From positions 1-36,134 of IMG/VR virus record IMGVR_UViG_3300035201_000025: DNA of 36,134 bases; one strand, written 5' to 3'. Of this stretch, positions 6,893 to 14,680 are shown in pieces (positions within the stretch are counted from its first letter, which is position 1; every line of letters starts with the position of its first letter). The position numbers and the translations under genes were made by a program. The notes under the pieces were generated by a model. It was not told the DNA's origin. It did not search any database and saw only the letters and a list, made by a program, of their open reading frames with translations. Origin of the DNA: a virus.

Positions 6893-7258
6893 ATGAAAAC
6901 ATTAGCACTAGCACTCGCTTCCACACTCGTTGTTCTACCGGCTTCCGCCGGAGTCTACGTGAACGTAGAGAACAACGCATCTTATACAGGTTCTGATTAT
7001 CAATCAGCTGTAACTGACTGGCATGTTGGTTACGAAGGAGCTGTTGATAAGCTTGGATACTATGTACAAGGTGGTCCCGCAACAGTTGCTGTTGATGGTG
7101 CTGACTCAGATACCAGACTATCTGGTAAGGTAGGTGCAAACATAGCTGCCACCGAGAAGCTTGACTTCTATGGCGAGCTATCAGTACTTACTGCTGATTC
7201 AGATACCAATAATGACAACGCTTGGGGTACTAAACTCGGAGCGAAGTTTAGCTTCTGA
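6893..7258 (+). CDS. Small secreted beta-barrel (porin-like) outer-membrane protein
   Basis: 121 residues with a clear Sec signal peptide: MKTLALALASTLVVLPASAG, predicted cleavage after ASA at about residue 19. The mature part of about 100 residues alternates polar and hydrophobic residues in strand-like segments (VYVNVENNASYTG, WHVGYEGAV, LGYYVQGG, LSGKVGANIA, LDFYGELSVL). It ends in TKLGAKFSF, a terminal Phe preceded by alternating hydrophobics, as in the C-terminal beta-signal read by BamA. About eight strands would fit, like a small OmpA/OmpX-type barrel. No Shine-Dalgarno precedes the ATG; it starts nine bases after the riboswitch-controlled peptide, so translation is probably coupled to it. 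Possible roles are superinfection exclusion, nutrient uptake or lysis support; none is proved. Confidence 0.75.
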   Translation: MKTLALALASTLVVLPASAGVYVNVENNASYTGSDYQSAVTDWHVGYEGAVDKLGYYVQGGPATVAVDGADSDTRLSGKVGANIAATEKLDFYGELSVLTADSDTNNDNAWGTKLGAKFSF

Positions 7259-7389
7259 TGAAGTATTTTGAATCCCCATGGGCCGTAGTTTATATGGTCC
7301 TGGGGTTCTTTATTATGGTAGAGGGTCTACATATGTACGAACATCAGCACTGTAGATCCTGTCCACCTTGTAAAATAAATGAGTATTGA
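7258..7389 (+). CDS. 43-residue single-pass membrane protein with Cys-rich tail
   Basis: Starts with an ATG overlapping the stop of the barrel gene (TGATG) and overlaps the next gene by 11 bases, so it sits in a tight translational chain. The N-terminal hydrophobic helix is WAVVYMVLGFFIMVEGLHMY (about 8-27). The tail reads EHQHCRSCPPCKINEY, with C32-x2-C35-x2-C38 and two His, a plausible metal or disulfide site. I recall similar membrane-plus-Cys microproteins in other cyanophages but know no function. Operon position suggests action with the barrel protein in the host envelope. Confidence 0.7.
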   Translation: MKYFESPWAVVYMVLGFFIMVEGLHMYEHQHCRSCPPCKINEY

Positions 7390-7729
7390 AAAAACAGCTG
7401 AAGAGATAGGTCATAACCCATCTAATCCTATCGTTAAGATGTTGTTACTGAGCCCAAAGGATCATACTTTCTGGTATGAAAGAGAAGATGGTACTCGTTA
7501 TATGGCTCATAAACGTAGAGAGATACGAGATGATTATTTCTACACTGAAGTTGATGGGTATCAATTAGAATTAAAAATGGACAATGCTAAGGTAACACCC
7601 TATGGGTATACACCTGAGATAAAAGATCCTCCTCTTGATACATTACCTAGTGATGTACAACCACCAGGTGTGGATGAGGAAAATGAAATCGAAAGCAGTG
7701 AGGCTGAATTAGAATCTCACTCTTATTAA
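7379..7729 (+). CDS. Hypothetical 116-residue protein before the capsid gene
   Basis: Begins MSIEKTAEEIGHNPSNP. An N-terminal globular part rich in aromatic and charged residues (about 1-70: FWYEREDGTRYMAHKR) is followed by a proline-rich, acidic, probably disordered tail (DPPLDTLPSDVQPPG, then Glu/Ser-rich). No membrane helix or signal peptide is seen. It is last in the run of accessory genes between psbA and the capsid gene and ends just before a terminator-like hairpin. I do not recognise a family. The acidic tail could suggest a capsid-associated or scaffold-like accessory, but that is speculative. Confidence 0.7.
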   Translation: MSIEKTAEEIGHNPSNPIVKMLLLSPKDHTFWYEREDGTRYMAHKRREIRDDYFYTEVDGYQLELKMDNAKVTPYGYTPEIKDPPLDTLPSDVQPPGVDEENEIESSEAELESHSY

Positions 7730-7736
7730 TTGGAAC

Positions 7737-7765
7737 GGGAGCACCTCAGAGTCGGACTCCCTTTT
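7737..7765 (+). terminator. Terminator-like hairpin before the capsid gene
   Basis: GGGAG (7737-7741) pairs with CTCCC (7757-7761), followed by TTTT. The 15-base loop can form an alternative GAGTC/GACTC hairpin. It sits right after the preceding stop codon and could separate accessory transcripts from the capsid operon or reduce read-through. The T-run is short, so termination strength is uncertain. Confidence 0.45.
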
Positions 7766-7778
7766 CATTGGCACTGGC

Positions 7779-7818
7779 CCTGTACGCAGGATACCCTTTG
7801 CCGTCTAGACGGTAGGGA
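7779..7818 (+). promoter_or_regulatory. Hairpin cluster in the capsid-gene leader
   Basis: Two further stem-loops upstream of the major capsid ATG: CCTG-tacg-CAGG (7779-7790), and CCCT (7794-7797) with AGGG (7814-7817) enclosing the palindrome CCGTCTAGACGG (7801-7812). About 70 AT-rich bases with no clear Shine-Dalgarno separate them from the ATG. In T7 this spacer holds the strong phi10 promoter, so an RNA-processing or mRNA-stabilising leader, or a phage-polymerase promoter nearby, would fit. Confidence 0.5.
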
Positions 7819-7885
7819 AAGACCTACAAAATTGATCAAAAAATTTCGTGCGAAAGAAAGTTAACAATAAACTTATTTTAATATA

Positions 7886-9205
7886 ATGGCTAATGCTTTA
7901 CAAACCGGAATAGGTAGAGCCAATCTATCTTCTGGTGTAGGTTATGATGGTACTGCTGATAAGTATGCTCTCTATTTGAAACTGTTCAGTGGAGAGATGT
8001 TTAAAGGCTTCCAGCATAACACAATTGCTCGTGATCTAGTCACGAAGCGGACCTTGAAGAACGGCAAATCATTGCAGTTCATCTATACAGGTCGCATGAA
8101 ATCTGAGTACCATACTCCTGGTACACCTATCTTAGGTAATGATGACAAGTCACCTCCAGTAGCTGAGAAGACCATCGTAATGGATGATCTTTTAATCAGC
8201 TCTGCATTTGTCTATGACTTAGATGAGACACTTGCTCATTACGATTTGAGAGGAGAGATCTCTCGTAAGATTGGTTATGCTCTTGCTGAGAACTACGATC
8301 GTAAGATCTTCAGAGCTATTGCTCGTGGTGCTCGTAAGGCTTCACCTATCACTGCCTCAGGTTATGTAGAACCAGGTGGAACTCAGATCCAGTTAAATGC
8401 AACACAGAATAATACTCAAGCAACAACTGCTAGTAACTTAATTACAGGTTTCTTTGATGCTGCTGCAGTATTAGATGAGAAAGGGGTCAGTACAGATGGA
8501 CGTGTAGCTGTTCTTAACCCAAGACAGTACTATGCACTAATCCAAGAGACTGGTGATAATGGTCTCATCAATCGTGACGTACAAGGTGCTGGACTACAGT
8601 CTGGTGAAGGCGTTGTATCGATTGCTGGTATCAAGATCTATAAGTCTATGAACATACCATTCCTTGGTAAGTTCGGTACTGCCAATACAATCACGAACCC
8701 TGGTTCATTTATTGGTCAGTCTATAGATTCAGCTGCTGGTAGTCAGTCTGGTACTTATGCAAGAGCAGATACAGGTGTAACAACAGTTACCAAAACAGCT
8801 CATGGTATTTCTGTTGGCGATAAGGTAGTATTCAATGCTACTGCAGGTACTGCTACTTCTGGTACTTACACAGTTGCTACTGTTCCTAATGCAGACACCT
8901 TTACATTTACGGACTCTGCACTAACTTCTACTCAGTCTAGTGCAGCTTGTACTTTCAACATCGCAGGTGTTAATAACAACTATGGTGAGTCTAATGACTT
9001 CGCTGGCTCTTGTGGCCTTATCTTCCAGAGAGAAGCTGCAGGTGTTGTTGAAGCAATTGGACCACAGGTTCAAACAACTAGTGGTGATGTATCCGTTATC
9101 TATCAAGGTGACGTAATACTTGGCCGCCTTGCAATGGGTGCAGATTATCTAAACCCAGCTGCTTGTGTTGAACTTCATGTAGGTTCCGCTGACGCTGCTT
9201 TCTAA
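7886..9205 (+). CDS. Major capsid protein, gp10-like, with inserted beta module
   Basis: HK97-fold shell protein. The N-terminal half is typical of T7-like cyanophage capsids: MANALQTGIGRANLS, LYLKLFSGEMFKGFQ, then EYHTPGTPI and LAENYDRKIFRAIARGARKA. The C-terminal half includes RVAVLNPRQYYALIQ, EGVVSIAGIKIYKS and GLIFQREAAGVVEA. At 439 residues it exceeds T7 gp10A (345) mainly because of an insert at about 288-358 (DNA 8747-8960) with the pattern T-x-H-G-x3-G-D-x-V-x-F and NADTFTFTDS. That pattern resembles the small beta domain often matched as E1_FCCH in marine phage proteins and probably projects from the capsid surface. A strong terminator follows. Confidence 0.97.
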   Translation: MANALQTGIGRANLSSGVGYDGTADKYALYLKLFSGEMFKGFQHNTIARDLVTKRTLKNGKSLQFIYTGRMKSEYHTPGTPILGNDDKSPPVAEKTIVMDDLLISSAFVYDLDETLAHYDLRGEISRKIGYALAENYDRKIFRAIARGARKASPITASGYVEPGGTQIQLNATQNNTQATTASNLITGFFDAAAVLDEKGVSTDGRVAVLNPRQYYALIQETGDNGLINRDVQGAGLQSGEGVVSIAGIKIYKSMNIPFLGKFGTANTITNPGSFIGQSIDSAAGSQSGTYARADTGVTTVTKTAHGISVGDKVVFNATAGTATSGTYTVATVPNADTFTFTDSALTSTQSSAACTFNIAGVNNNYGESNDFAGSCGLIFQREAAGVVEAIGPQVQTTSGDVSVIYQGDVILGRLAMGADYLNPAACVELHVGSADAAF

Positions 9206-9221
9206 ATTTACTTTTATCCAT

Positions 9222-9252
9222 AAGGGAGGGTTCTCACGCCCTCCTTTTTTTT
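9222..9252 (+). terminator. Rho-independent terminator after the capsid gene
   Basis: GGAGGG (9225-9230) pairs perfectly with CCCTCC (9239-9244) across an 8-base loop, followed by eight T. It is placed like the T7 Tphi terminator directly after the capsid gene, so it should boost capsid message relative to the tail genes downstream. Confidence 0.93.
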
Positions 9253-9272
9253 ATTCACAAATATTTATACCT

Positions 9273-10319
9273 ATGGCAATTCCCACTACTATTGACACCG
9301 ATACCGAACTATCCGCAGTGAACTCAATACTGGGAGCTATTGGTCAATCCCCAGTTACAACACTCGGTGCTATAACAGAGATAACAGGAGAAGTAACGTA
9401 TACTGGTAGTAACGCTAGGGCTGGTACTTATACGAGATCTGGAACAACAGTTACTGTAACAAGTACTGGTCATGGACTGATTGTCGGTGAAGCTATTACC
9501 ATTGATTTCACATCAGGCGGTGCAGCTGATGGTGATTATACAGTTATAACTGTTCCCAGTGCTGATACATTTACTATAACTACAACAGCTAACGGAAATA
9601 TATCTACATCTAATCTAACTATTTCTCAATCAAAATTTGATATAGTTACTTCCTTCTCTACATCGAGTGAGATTAAAGCATCTCTTGATGGAGTAGAAAC
9701 AACTGCATTTACTATAAGTGGTAATATCTTAACGTTCGCTTCAGCACCAGCTACTGATACTAGTATAAGAATTTGGAGAGAAAAAGAAGTTGCTAATACT
9801 CTAGCTAACCCAGAGGTTTCATTTATATATAATATATTAACGGAAGTTAATAAAGATGTACAGAATGAAGCCTGGGTATTTAATAAAGAATATAATGTAA
9901 AGATATCACCTGATAGTAATAAGCATATTTCAATACCACCTAACGTATTAAGTTATGATTTACATAGAGATGATGAGAAATTTGATAAGAATTTAGTCAG
10001 AAGAGCAGGTAAATTATGGGATACTATTGGCCAAACATATGAATTTGATGATGATGTTTACTTAGATATCGTATGGCTATGGCCTTTTGAAGATCTACCT
10101 AGTGCATTTAAAAGATATATTATATCTAGAGCTTCTGTTAGAGCTGCTACTCAGTTGATATCAAACCCACAACTAGTACAACTTTTACAAATACAGGAAG
10201 CTCAAACACGTGCAACCTGTTTAGAATATGAATGCCAACAAGGTGATCATTCATTTATGGGCTGGCCTGAGAAAACCTCTTACACACCCTACCAACCTTA
10301 TGTAGTTTTAGCACGCTAA
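9273..10319 (+). CDS. Tail tubular protein A (adaptor), gp11-like, with inserted modules
   Basis: Adaptor ring joining portal to nozzle. The family core is split. The N-terminus ELSAVNSILGAIGQSPVTTL (about 12-31) matches the start of gp11 proteins, and the core resumes at about 172 with NPEVSFIYNILTEVNKDVQ and AWVFNKEYNV, ending in FKRYIISRASVRAATQL. Between them lie two additions. One is a beta module at about 51-117 (DNA 9423-9623), related to the insert in the capsid protein (TGHGLIVGEAI, SADTFTITT). The other, at about 120-170 (SLDGVETTAFTISGNILTF), resembles tail-fibre N-terminal strands. The total of 348 residues compares with 196 in T7. It overlaps the next gene by one base (TAATG). 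Confidence 0.93.
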   Translation: MAIPTTIDTDTELSAVNSILGAIGQSPVTTLGAITEITGEVTYTGSNARAGTYTRSGTTVTVTSTGHGLIVGEAITIDFTSGGAADGDYTVITVPSADTFTITTTANGNISTSNLTISQSKFDIVTSFSTSSEIKASLDGVETTAFTISGNILTFASAPATDTSIRIWREKEVANTLANPEVSFIYNILTEVNKDVQNEAWVFNKEYNVKISPDSNKHISIPPNVLSYDLHRDDEKFDKNLVRRAGKLWDTIGQTYEFDDDVYLDIVWLWPFEDLPSAFKRYIISRASVRAATQLISNPQLVQLLQIQEAQTRATCLEYECQQGDHSFMGWPEKTSYTPYQPYVVLAR

Positions 10320-13300
10320 TGGCAAGTATTACACAACAAATACCTAATTATATAGGAGGTATTTCAGAGCAGCCTGATGAATTGAAATTACCAGGCCAAG
10401 TAAGGACATTAAAGAATGCATTCCCTGATGTTACTTATGGATTAATGAAACGACCAGGTGGTGTACTACTTGGAAGTAATATGAATGCTAATACTGATGG
10501 TAAATGGTTCCATTATTATAGAGATGAAGGGGAGCAATACATAGGCCAAGTCAATAGAGCTGATGGTGTCGTCAAAATGTGGAGCTGTCTTGATGGTAGC
10601 TCTGTAGCTGTTTCATATGATAGCGGTAAAGAAACTGCTTTAAAAACATACTTAACACATACAGTTGATGATGATATTCAGACTTTAACTTTGAACGATT
10701 TTACATACATAACAAATCGTTTGAAAGAAGTTAAGATGGATACAACTATTACAGCACCAGCTAAACCTTTTGAAGCTTATATAGAATTAAAGAAAGTAGC
10801 TTATGCTAGTCAATATTCTGTAAATTTATATGATAGTACAGATACTGAATCAGTATTCACTGCTACTAGACTTACAATTAACAAATTAATTGACTCAAAT
10901 AATTCTTGTGGTACAGGTTCTGGTGGAGCTGCTAGTGGAACTTTCCCACCTTCTGGTACTTTACCTGGTAGTACTAATTGGAATGCTAGATGTGGGAATG
11001 AAGCAGGAATAAAAGGAGATAGTCTTTGCCCCAATGTAAAGACTAGTGTGTTAGCAGTTAACCATGGTGATGCTGGGGATACTGCTCAATCTAATGGTGT
11101 TAGTCAACCAATTAGTGTTACCGGAACTAGAGGTTCATGGGTAACTGGAAGAGCTTATGCTATAGATGATACAGTTCTTTCAAGTAATGGTAAATTATAT
11201 AGAGCTACAACTGCTGCAACAAGTTCAGGATCTACAGCACCATCCCATACATCAGGTACTGAGACAACAGGTGGTATTGCATGGTTATATCAAGGAGACC
11301 CAACAGAAAGGAAATTTTTATATTTTAGATTAACTACGACTGGTCAGTCTGTATCGACTTCAAATGAAGTTCCAACATACCATTGCCGTTATACAACAAC
11401 TCATGATTTATTGTATGGAGGCCAAGGTTGGAGAATAGGTGATCGCTTTACAATATGGATGGCAGATGCTCAGTACGAAGTAATTGTATCAGATCACAGT
11501 GAAGCTAAGGTGCAAGCTAATCTAGGTTTAGTAAGACCCTTACCAACACCATTTGATAATAAACAAACTATCACTGCTGAAAGTATATTAGGTGATATCC
11601 AGGAAGCAATAATAGCTGATACTTTTGGATCTACAGCAGGTGCTAGTATAACACAAATTGGTAACGGTTTGTATATAACAAGAACATCAGCTAACTTTAA
11701 TATCAGCACACCTGTAAGTGATTTATTAAATGTATTTACACATAGTGTTAAAGATGTAGCCGACTTACCAAGTCAATGTAAACATGGTTATGTCGTTAAA
11801 GTAGCTAATAGTGAAGCTGATGAAGATGATTATTACGTTAAATTTATAGGTAATAATGATAGAGACGGTGAAGGTGTGTGGGAAGAATGTCCACAACCTG
11901 GTAGGATGACTTCGTTTGATCCTGCTACTATGCCTATTCAATTAGTTAGACAAGCTGATGGTACATTTAAAATATCACAAGTTGAATGGGATCCAGCTCA
12001 AGTAGGTAGTGAAGTCACAGCAGGTAAACCAAGTTTTGTCTCTGGTTATGGGGTTCAAGGTACGACTGAATTAGACCCAACTGCTGCTGATTATAAAACA
12101 ATAGATACTAACAGGAAAAGGTTTATAAATAAAATGCTATTCTTTAGGAATAGAATGGTTATGCTCAGTGATGAGAATGTAATCATGTCTAGACCTGGGG
12201 ACTTCTTTAATTTCTGGCCAAAATCTGCAATTACATTTACAGCTAGTGACCATGTAGATTTATCCTGTAGTTCAGAGTATCCAGCTATCGTGTATGATGG
12301 TATTCAAGTGAATACTGGCTTATTGTTATTTACTAAGAACCAGCAGTTTATGTTAACAACTGACTCTGACGTTCTTAGTCCTAATACTGCTAAGATAAAC
12401 TCTTTATGTACTTATAATTTTAACGAACAAACTAATCCAATATCACTTGGTACTACCACAGCTTTCTTAGATAATGCTGGTAAGTATACTAGATTCTTTG
12501 AAATAGCTAGTGTATTAAGAGAAGGTGAACCTGATGTATTAGAACAGAGTAAACCTGTTGCTAGATCATTCCCTAAAGATATCACATTAATTGCTAATTC
12601 CAGAGAGAATTCTATTGTATTCTTTGGTACAAAAGGTAAGTCTGAAATATTTGGATTTAGATATTTTGCTAGTGCTACAGAGAGGAAACAACAAGCTTGG
12701 TTTAACTGGACATTAAGTGGTAACGTTCAGCATATGGCTATGCTTGACGACGCTTTATATGTAGTTCTAAGGAATGGATCAAAAGATGTACTACAGAAAT
12801 TCAGTATAAAAATAGATAATGATGGTGACTTTATCACTGATGATCAAGGTACTACTGACACTTCTGATGATGTTGTTTATAGAATCCATTTGGATAATGC
12901 TAAAATATTCCATTCTAATGCTTTAACATATGATTCGACTAATAACTTTACTAAATTTACTTTAGGCGATGGCTTCAATAATATAGAAGGTCAGCTTACT
13001 GCTTTCATTAGAGAATTCCAATCAGATAAACAAGGTGTTACAGCTCTTGCTTCTTTGTTTGTGGAGGATGGTATAAAAAAAGTAAAGCTTCATGGAGATT
13101 GGACTAAAGATACACCAGCTGCTAATGATAATTATTTAACATTAGGTTATACCTTTGAGATGGAAGTGGAATTCCCTACCATTTACGTAACTCAACAAAG
13201 TGGTGATGTCGTTAGAGCTGATGTACACGGTTCATTGATAGTACATAGAACTAGGTTTAGTTTAGGACCATCTGGTGTTTATGAAACAACATTAGAAAGA

Positions 13301-13522
13301 TTAGGTAAACCTATTTATAAAGAATTATTTGAAGCTACTAGGGCTGATCAATCATTCTCATCTTCTATTATATTTAATAAAGATCAGAAAACAACATTAC
13401 CTGTATATGAGAAGAATGTCAATTTAACATTAAAACTTAAATCCAAACACCCATCCCCTGCTACATTATATTCAATGACATGGGAAGGAGATTACACACC
13501 TAAATATTATCAACGTGTCTAA
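10319..13522 (+). CDS. Tail tubular protein B (nozzle), gp12-like
   Basis: Forms the tail nozzle that carries the fibres and gates DNA ejection. 1067 residues against 794 in T7. It starts ASITQQIPNYIGGISEQPDE, the conserved opening of gp12 proteins (Q-x-x-P-x-x-x-x-G-x-S-x-Q-P-x2), and has the family segment NKMLFFRNRMVMLSDENVIMS with FFNFW soon after. An extra Gly/Ser/Thr-rich region at about 195-330 contains a carbohydrate-binding-like module at 272-326 (DNA 11132-11296): W-x-T-G-R-A-Y-x5-V-L-S-S-N-G-K-L-Y-R-A, then GGIAWLYQGDP. This suggests a surface-exposed sugar-binding addition. The last 8 bases overlap the next gene. Confidence 0.95.
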   Translation: MASITQQIPNYIGGISEQPDELKLPGQVRTLKNAFPDVTYGLMKRPGGVLLGSNMNANTDGKWFHYYRDEGEQYIGQVNRADGVVKMWSCLDGSSVAVSYDSGKETALKTYLTHTVDDDIQTLTLNDFTYITNRLKEVKMDTTITAPAKPFEAYIELKKVAYASQYSVNLYDSTDTESVFTATRLTINKLIDSNNSCGTGSGGAASGTFPPSGTLPGSTNWNARCGNEAGIKGDSLCPNVKTSVLAVNHGDAGDTAQSNGVSQPISVTGTRGSWVTGRAYAIDDTVLSSNGKLYRATTAATSSGSTAPSHTSGTETTGGIAWLYQGDPTERKFLYFRLTTTGQSVSTSNEVPTYHCRYTTTHDLLYGGQGWRIGDRFTIWMADAQYEVIVSDHSEAKVQANLGLVRPLPTPFDNKQTITAESILGDIQEAIIADTFGSTAGASITQIGNGLYITRTSANFNISTPVSDLLNVFTHSVKDVADLPSQCKHGYVVKVANSEADEDDYYVKFIGNNDRDGEGVWEECPQPGRMTSFDPATMPIQLVRQADGTFKISQVEWDPAQVGSEVTAGKPSFVSGYGVQGTTELDPTAADYKTIDTNRKRFINKMLFFRNRMVMLSDENVIMSRPGDFFNFWPKSAITFTASDHVDLSCSSEYPAIVYDGIQVNTGLLLFTKNQQFMLTTDSDVLSPNTAKINSLCTYNFNEQTNPISLGTTTAFLDNAGKYTRFFEIASVLREGEPDVLEQSKPVARSFPKDITLIANSRENSIVFFGTKGKSEIFGFRYFASATERKQQAWFNWTLSGNVQHMAMLDDALYVVLRNGSKDVLQKFSIKIDNDGDFITDDQGTTDTSDDVVYRIHLDNAKIFHSNALTYDSTNNFTKFTLGDGFNNIEGQLTAFIREFQSDKQGVTALASLFVEDGIKKVKLHGDWTKDTPAANDNYLTLGYTFEMEVEFPTIYVTQQSGDVVRADVHGSLIVHRTRFSLGPSGVYETTLERLGKPIYKELFEATRADQSFSSSIIFNKDQKTTLPVYEKNVNLTLKLKSKHPSPATLYSMTWEGDYTPKYYQRV

Positions 13523-13961
13523 TTACATTCACCCAATAACTGTGGAGGCTGCCAAAGAGGTGGCCTCTAATTTACGTCCAGATGACCATAGAGAGATCGA
13601 AGAAGGCTGGGGGCTAGATCCTATCAAGTACCTACCTTTGGCTGCTCTGAGTGGTGATGGGGTGTGGTTTGAGGTGCCTAACGGCAAGACTGCCGGACTG
13701 GCCGGAGTTGATGAAGGAGGTATTATTTGGATGGTATGTACACCAGCTATTCATGAATACCCAGTAACATTTGCAAGAGAAGCTAAAAGGTTTGTTGAGA
13801 GTAGAACAGAACCTTTGCTTTGGAATATCGTTGACAAACGAAATAGAATCCACTTAAAACTACTCAAATTTTTAGGCTTTAAATTTCTACGAGAAATTTC
13901 TCACGGGCCTAATAACTTACCCTTTATCGAGTTTTGCCGTGTGCTTAGGACAAGACGCTAG
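13515..13961 (+). CDS. Internal virion protein A, gp13-like (acetyltransferase-fold)
   Basis: 148 residues, close to T7 gp13 (138). The start is a GTG overlapping the gp12 stop by 8 bases. Visible landmarks are DPIKYLPLAALSGDGVWFEV and GLAGVDEGGIIWMVCTPAI near the middle, with the C-terminal KLLKFLGFKFLREISHGPNNLPFIEF. This is a GNAT-like pattern seen in phage gp13 proteins (small residues then hydrophobic strand, ending in a G-F-K strand and L-P-F-I-E-F). Probably needed for virion assembly rather than catalysis. It overlaps the following core gene by 23 bases, as in a tightly coupled structural operon. Confidence 0.82.
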   Translation: MSNYIHPITVEAAKEVASNLRPDDHREIEEGWGLDPIKYLPLAALSGDGVWFEVPNGKTAGLAGVDEGGIIWMVCTPAIHEYPVTFAREAKRFVESRTEPLLWNIVDKRNRIHLKLLKFLGFKFLREISHGPNNLPFIEFCRVLRTRR

Positions 13962-14679
13962 AAATGCGAACAAAGCTGCTAGACGAAATTACGAATACCA
14001 ACTCAAAGTAAGAGAACAGAACTGGATGAATACTCTTGCTCTTACTAATGTAGAAAGAGTACAGTTTGCTCAAACACAAGACGCTGCTCATGTTGGGTTA
14101 GGTAATACTTACGCAGAAATACAAGAGAAATATAGAGACCAAATTGGTGAAGCTTTGCAAGCAAGTGAAGGTTTACGAAAACAATTTTTACAAGAAAATG
14201 TCAGTGATCAATTAGCAGCTGCAGGACGAACTGGTCGATCAGCTGACCGTATTGGGACTGTAGAGCTTGGTAATTATTTAGCTCAAGGGTCACGTATGGC
14301 CTATCAATTAACTCAATCTAGAAGAGATTTGACTAAAGAAGGAGCTCAAGCTGCCGCCCAAGCCAGAGCCGCACAGATGAATGCGTTTGCTAAAGTTAAT
14401 ATTATTAAGAGTCCAGACATTGCACCTCCAAAACCTGTTATGCAAAATGTAGGTATGGCTGCATTTAGGGATGCACTTAGTATTGCTGGAAGTGTTGCTG
14501 GTATAGCAACTGGCATTGGTACTTTAAAATCAGCCGGATTATTTGGAGGACTGGCAAAGTCAGGTATAGTATCAAAAGCTGCTCCTTTTGTTCTTGGAGG
14601 TAGTAACCCAATTGGTACAGCAGCAGGCTTAGGGGCATCCGCATTTCTAGGTAAAAGCAAATTTCCAATACTGAAATGA
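13939..14679 (+). CDS. Internal core/ejection protein B, gp14-like
   Basis: 246 residues starting at a GTG: MCLGQDARNANKAARRNYEY, a frequent opening of gp14 homologues in marine podoviruses. A long amphipathic helix follows (about 10-150; charged, Gln/Ala-rich). The hydrophobic Gly/Ala-rich region (about 175-235: DALSIAGSVAGIATGIG, then FVLGGSNPIGTAAGLG) fits a protein that enters the host outer membrane when ejected, as T7 gp14 does. It overlaps gp13 by 23 bases and ends one base before the next gene. Confidence 0.88.
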   Translation: MCLGQDARNANKAARRNYEYQLKVREQNWMNTLALTNVERVQFAQTQDAAHVGLGNTYAEIQEKYRDQIGEALQASEGLRKQFLQENVSDQLAAAGRTGRSADRIGTVELGNYLAQGSRMAYQLTQSRRDLTKEGAQAAAQARAAQMNAFAKVNIIKSPDIAPPKPVMQNVGMAAFRDALSIAGSVAGIATGIGTLKSAGLFGGLAKSGIVSKAAPFVLGGSNPIGTAAGLGASAFLGKSKFPILK

Positions 14680-14680
14680 T

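Noticed and set aside
6793-6996. 67-codon plus-strand frame starting inside the riboswitch
   Set aside because: Its ATG lies within the conserved CATCATGGAACGG aptamer segment and it overlaps both the downstream peptide and the barrel gene out of frame.
6699-7139. 146-codon minus-strand frame over the riboswitch and barrel gene
   Set aside because: It runs antisense through a structured RNA and a gene with a clear signal peptide; Gln/Leu-rich low-complexity translation with no support.
7731-7765. Second glutamine riboswitch before the capsid gene (shares GGAACGGG with the first)
   Set aside because: No CCGTTC partner, conserved GCATGAAACCAC core or pseudoknot arms are present; the shared octamer alone is not enough.
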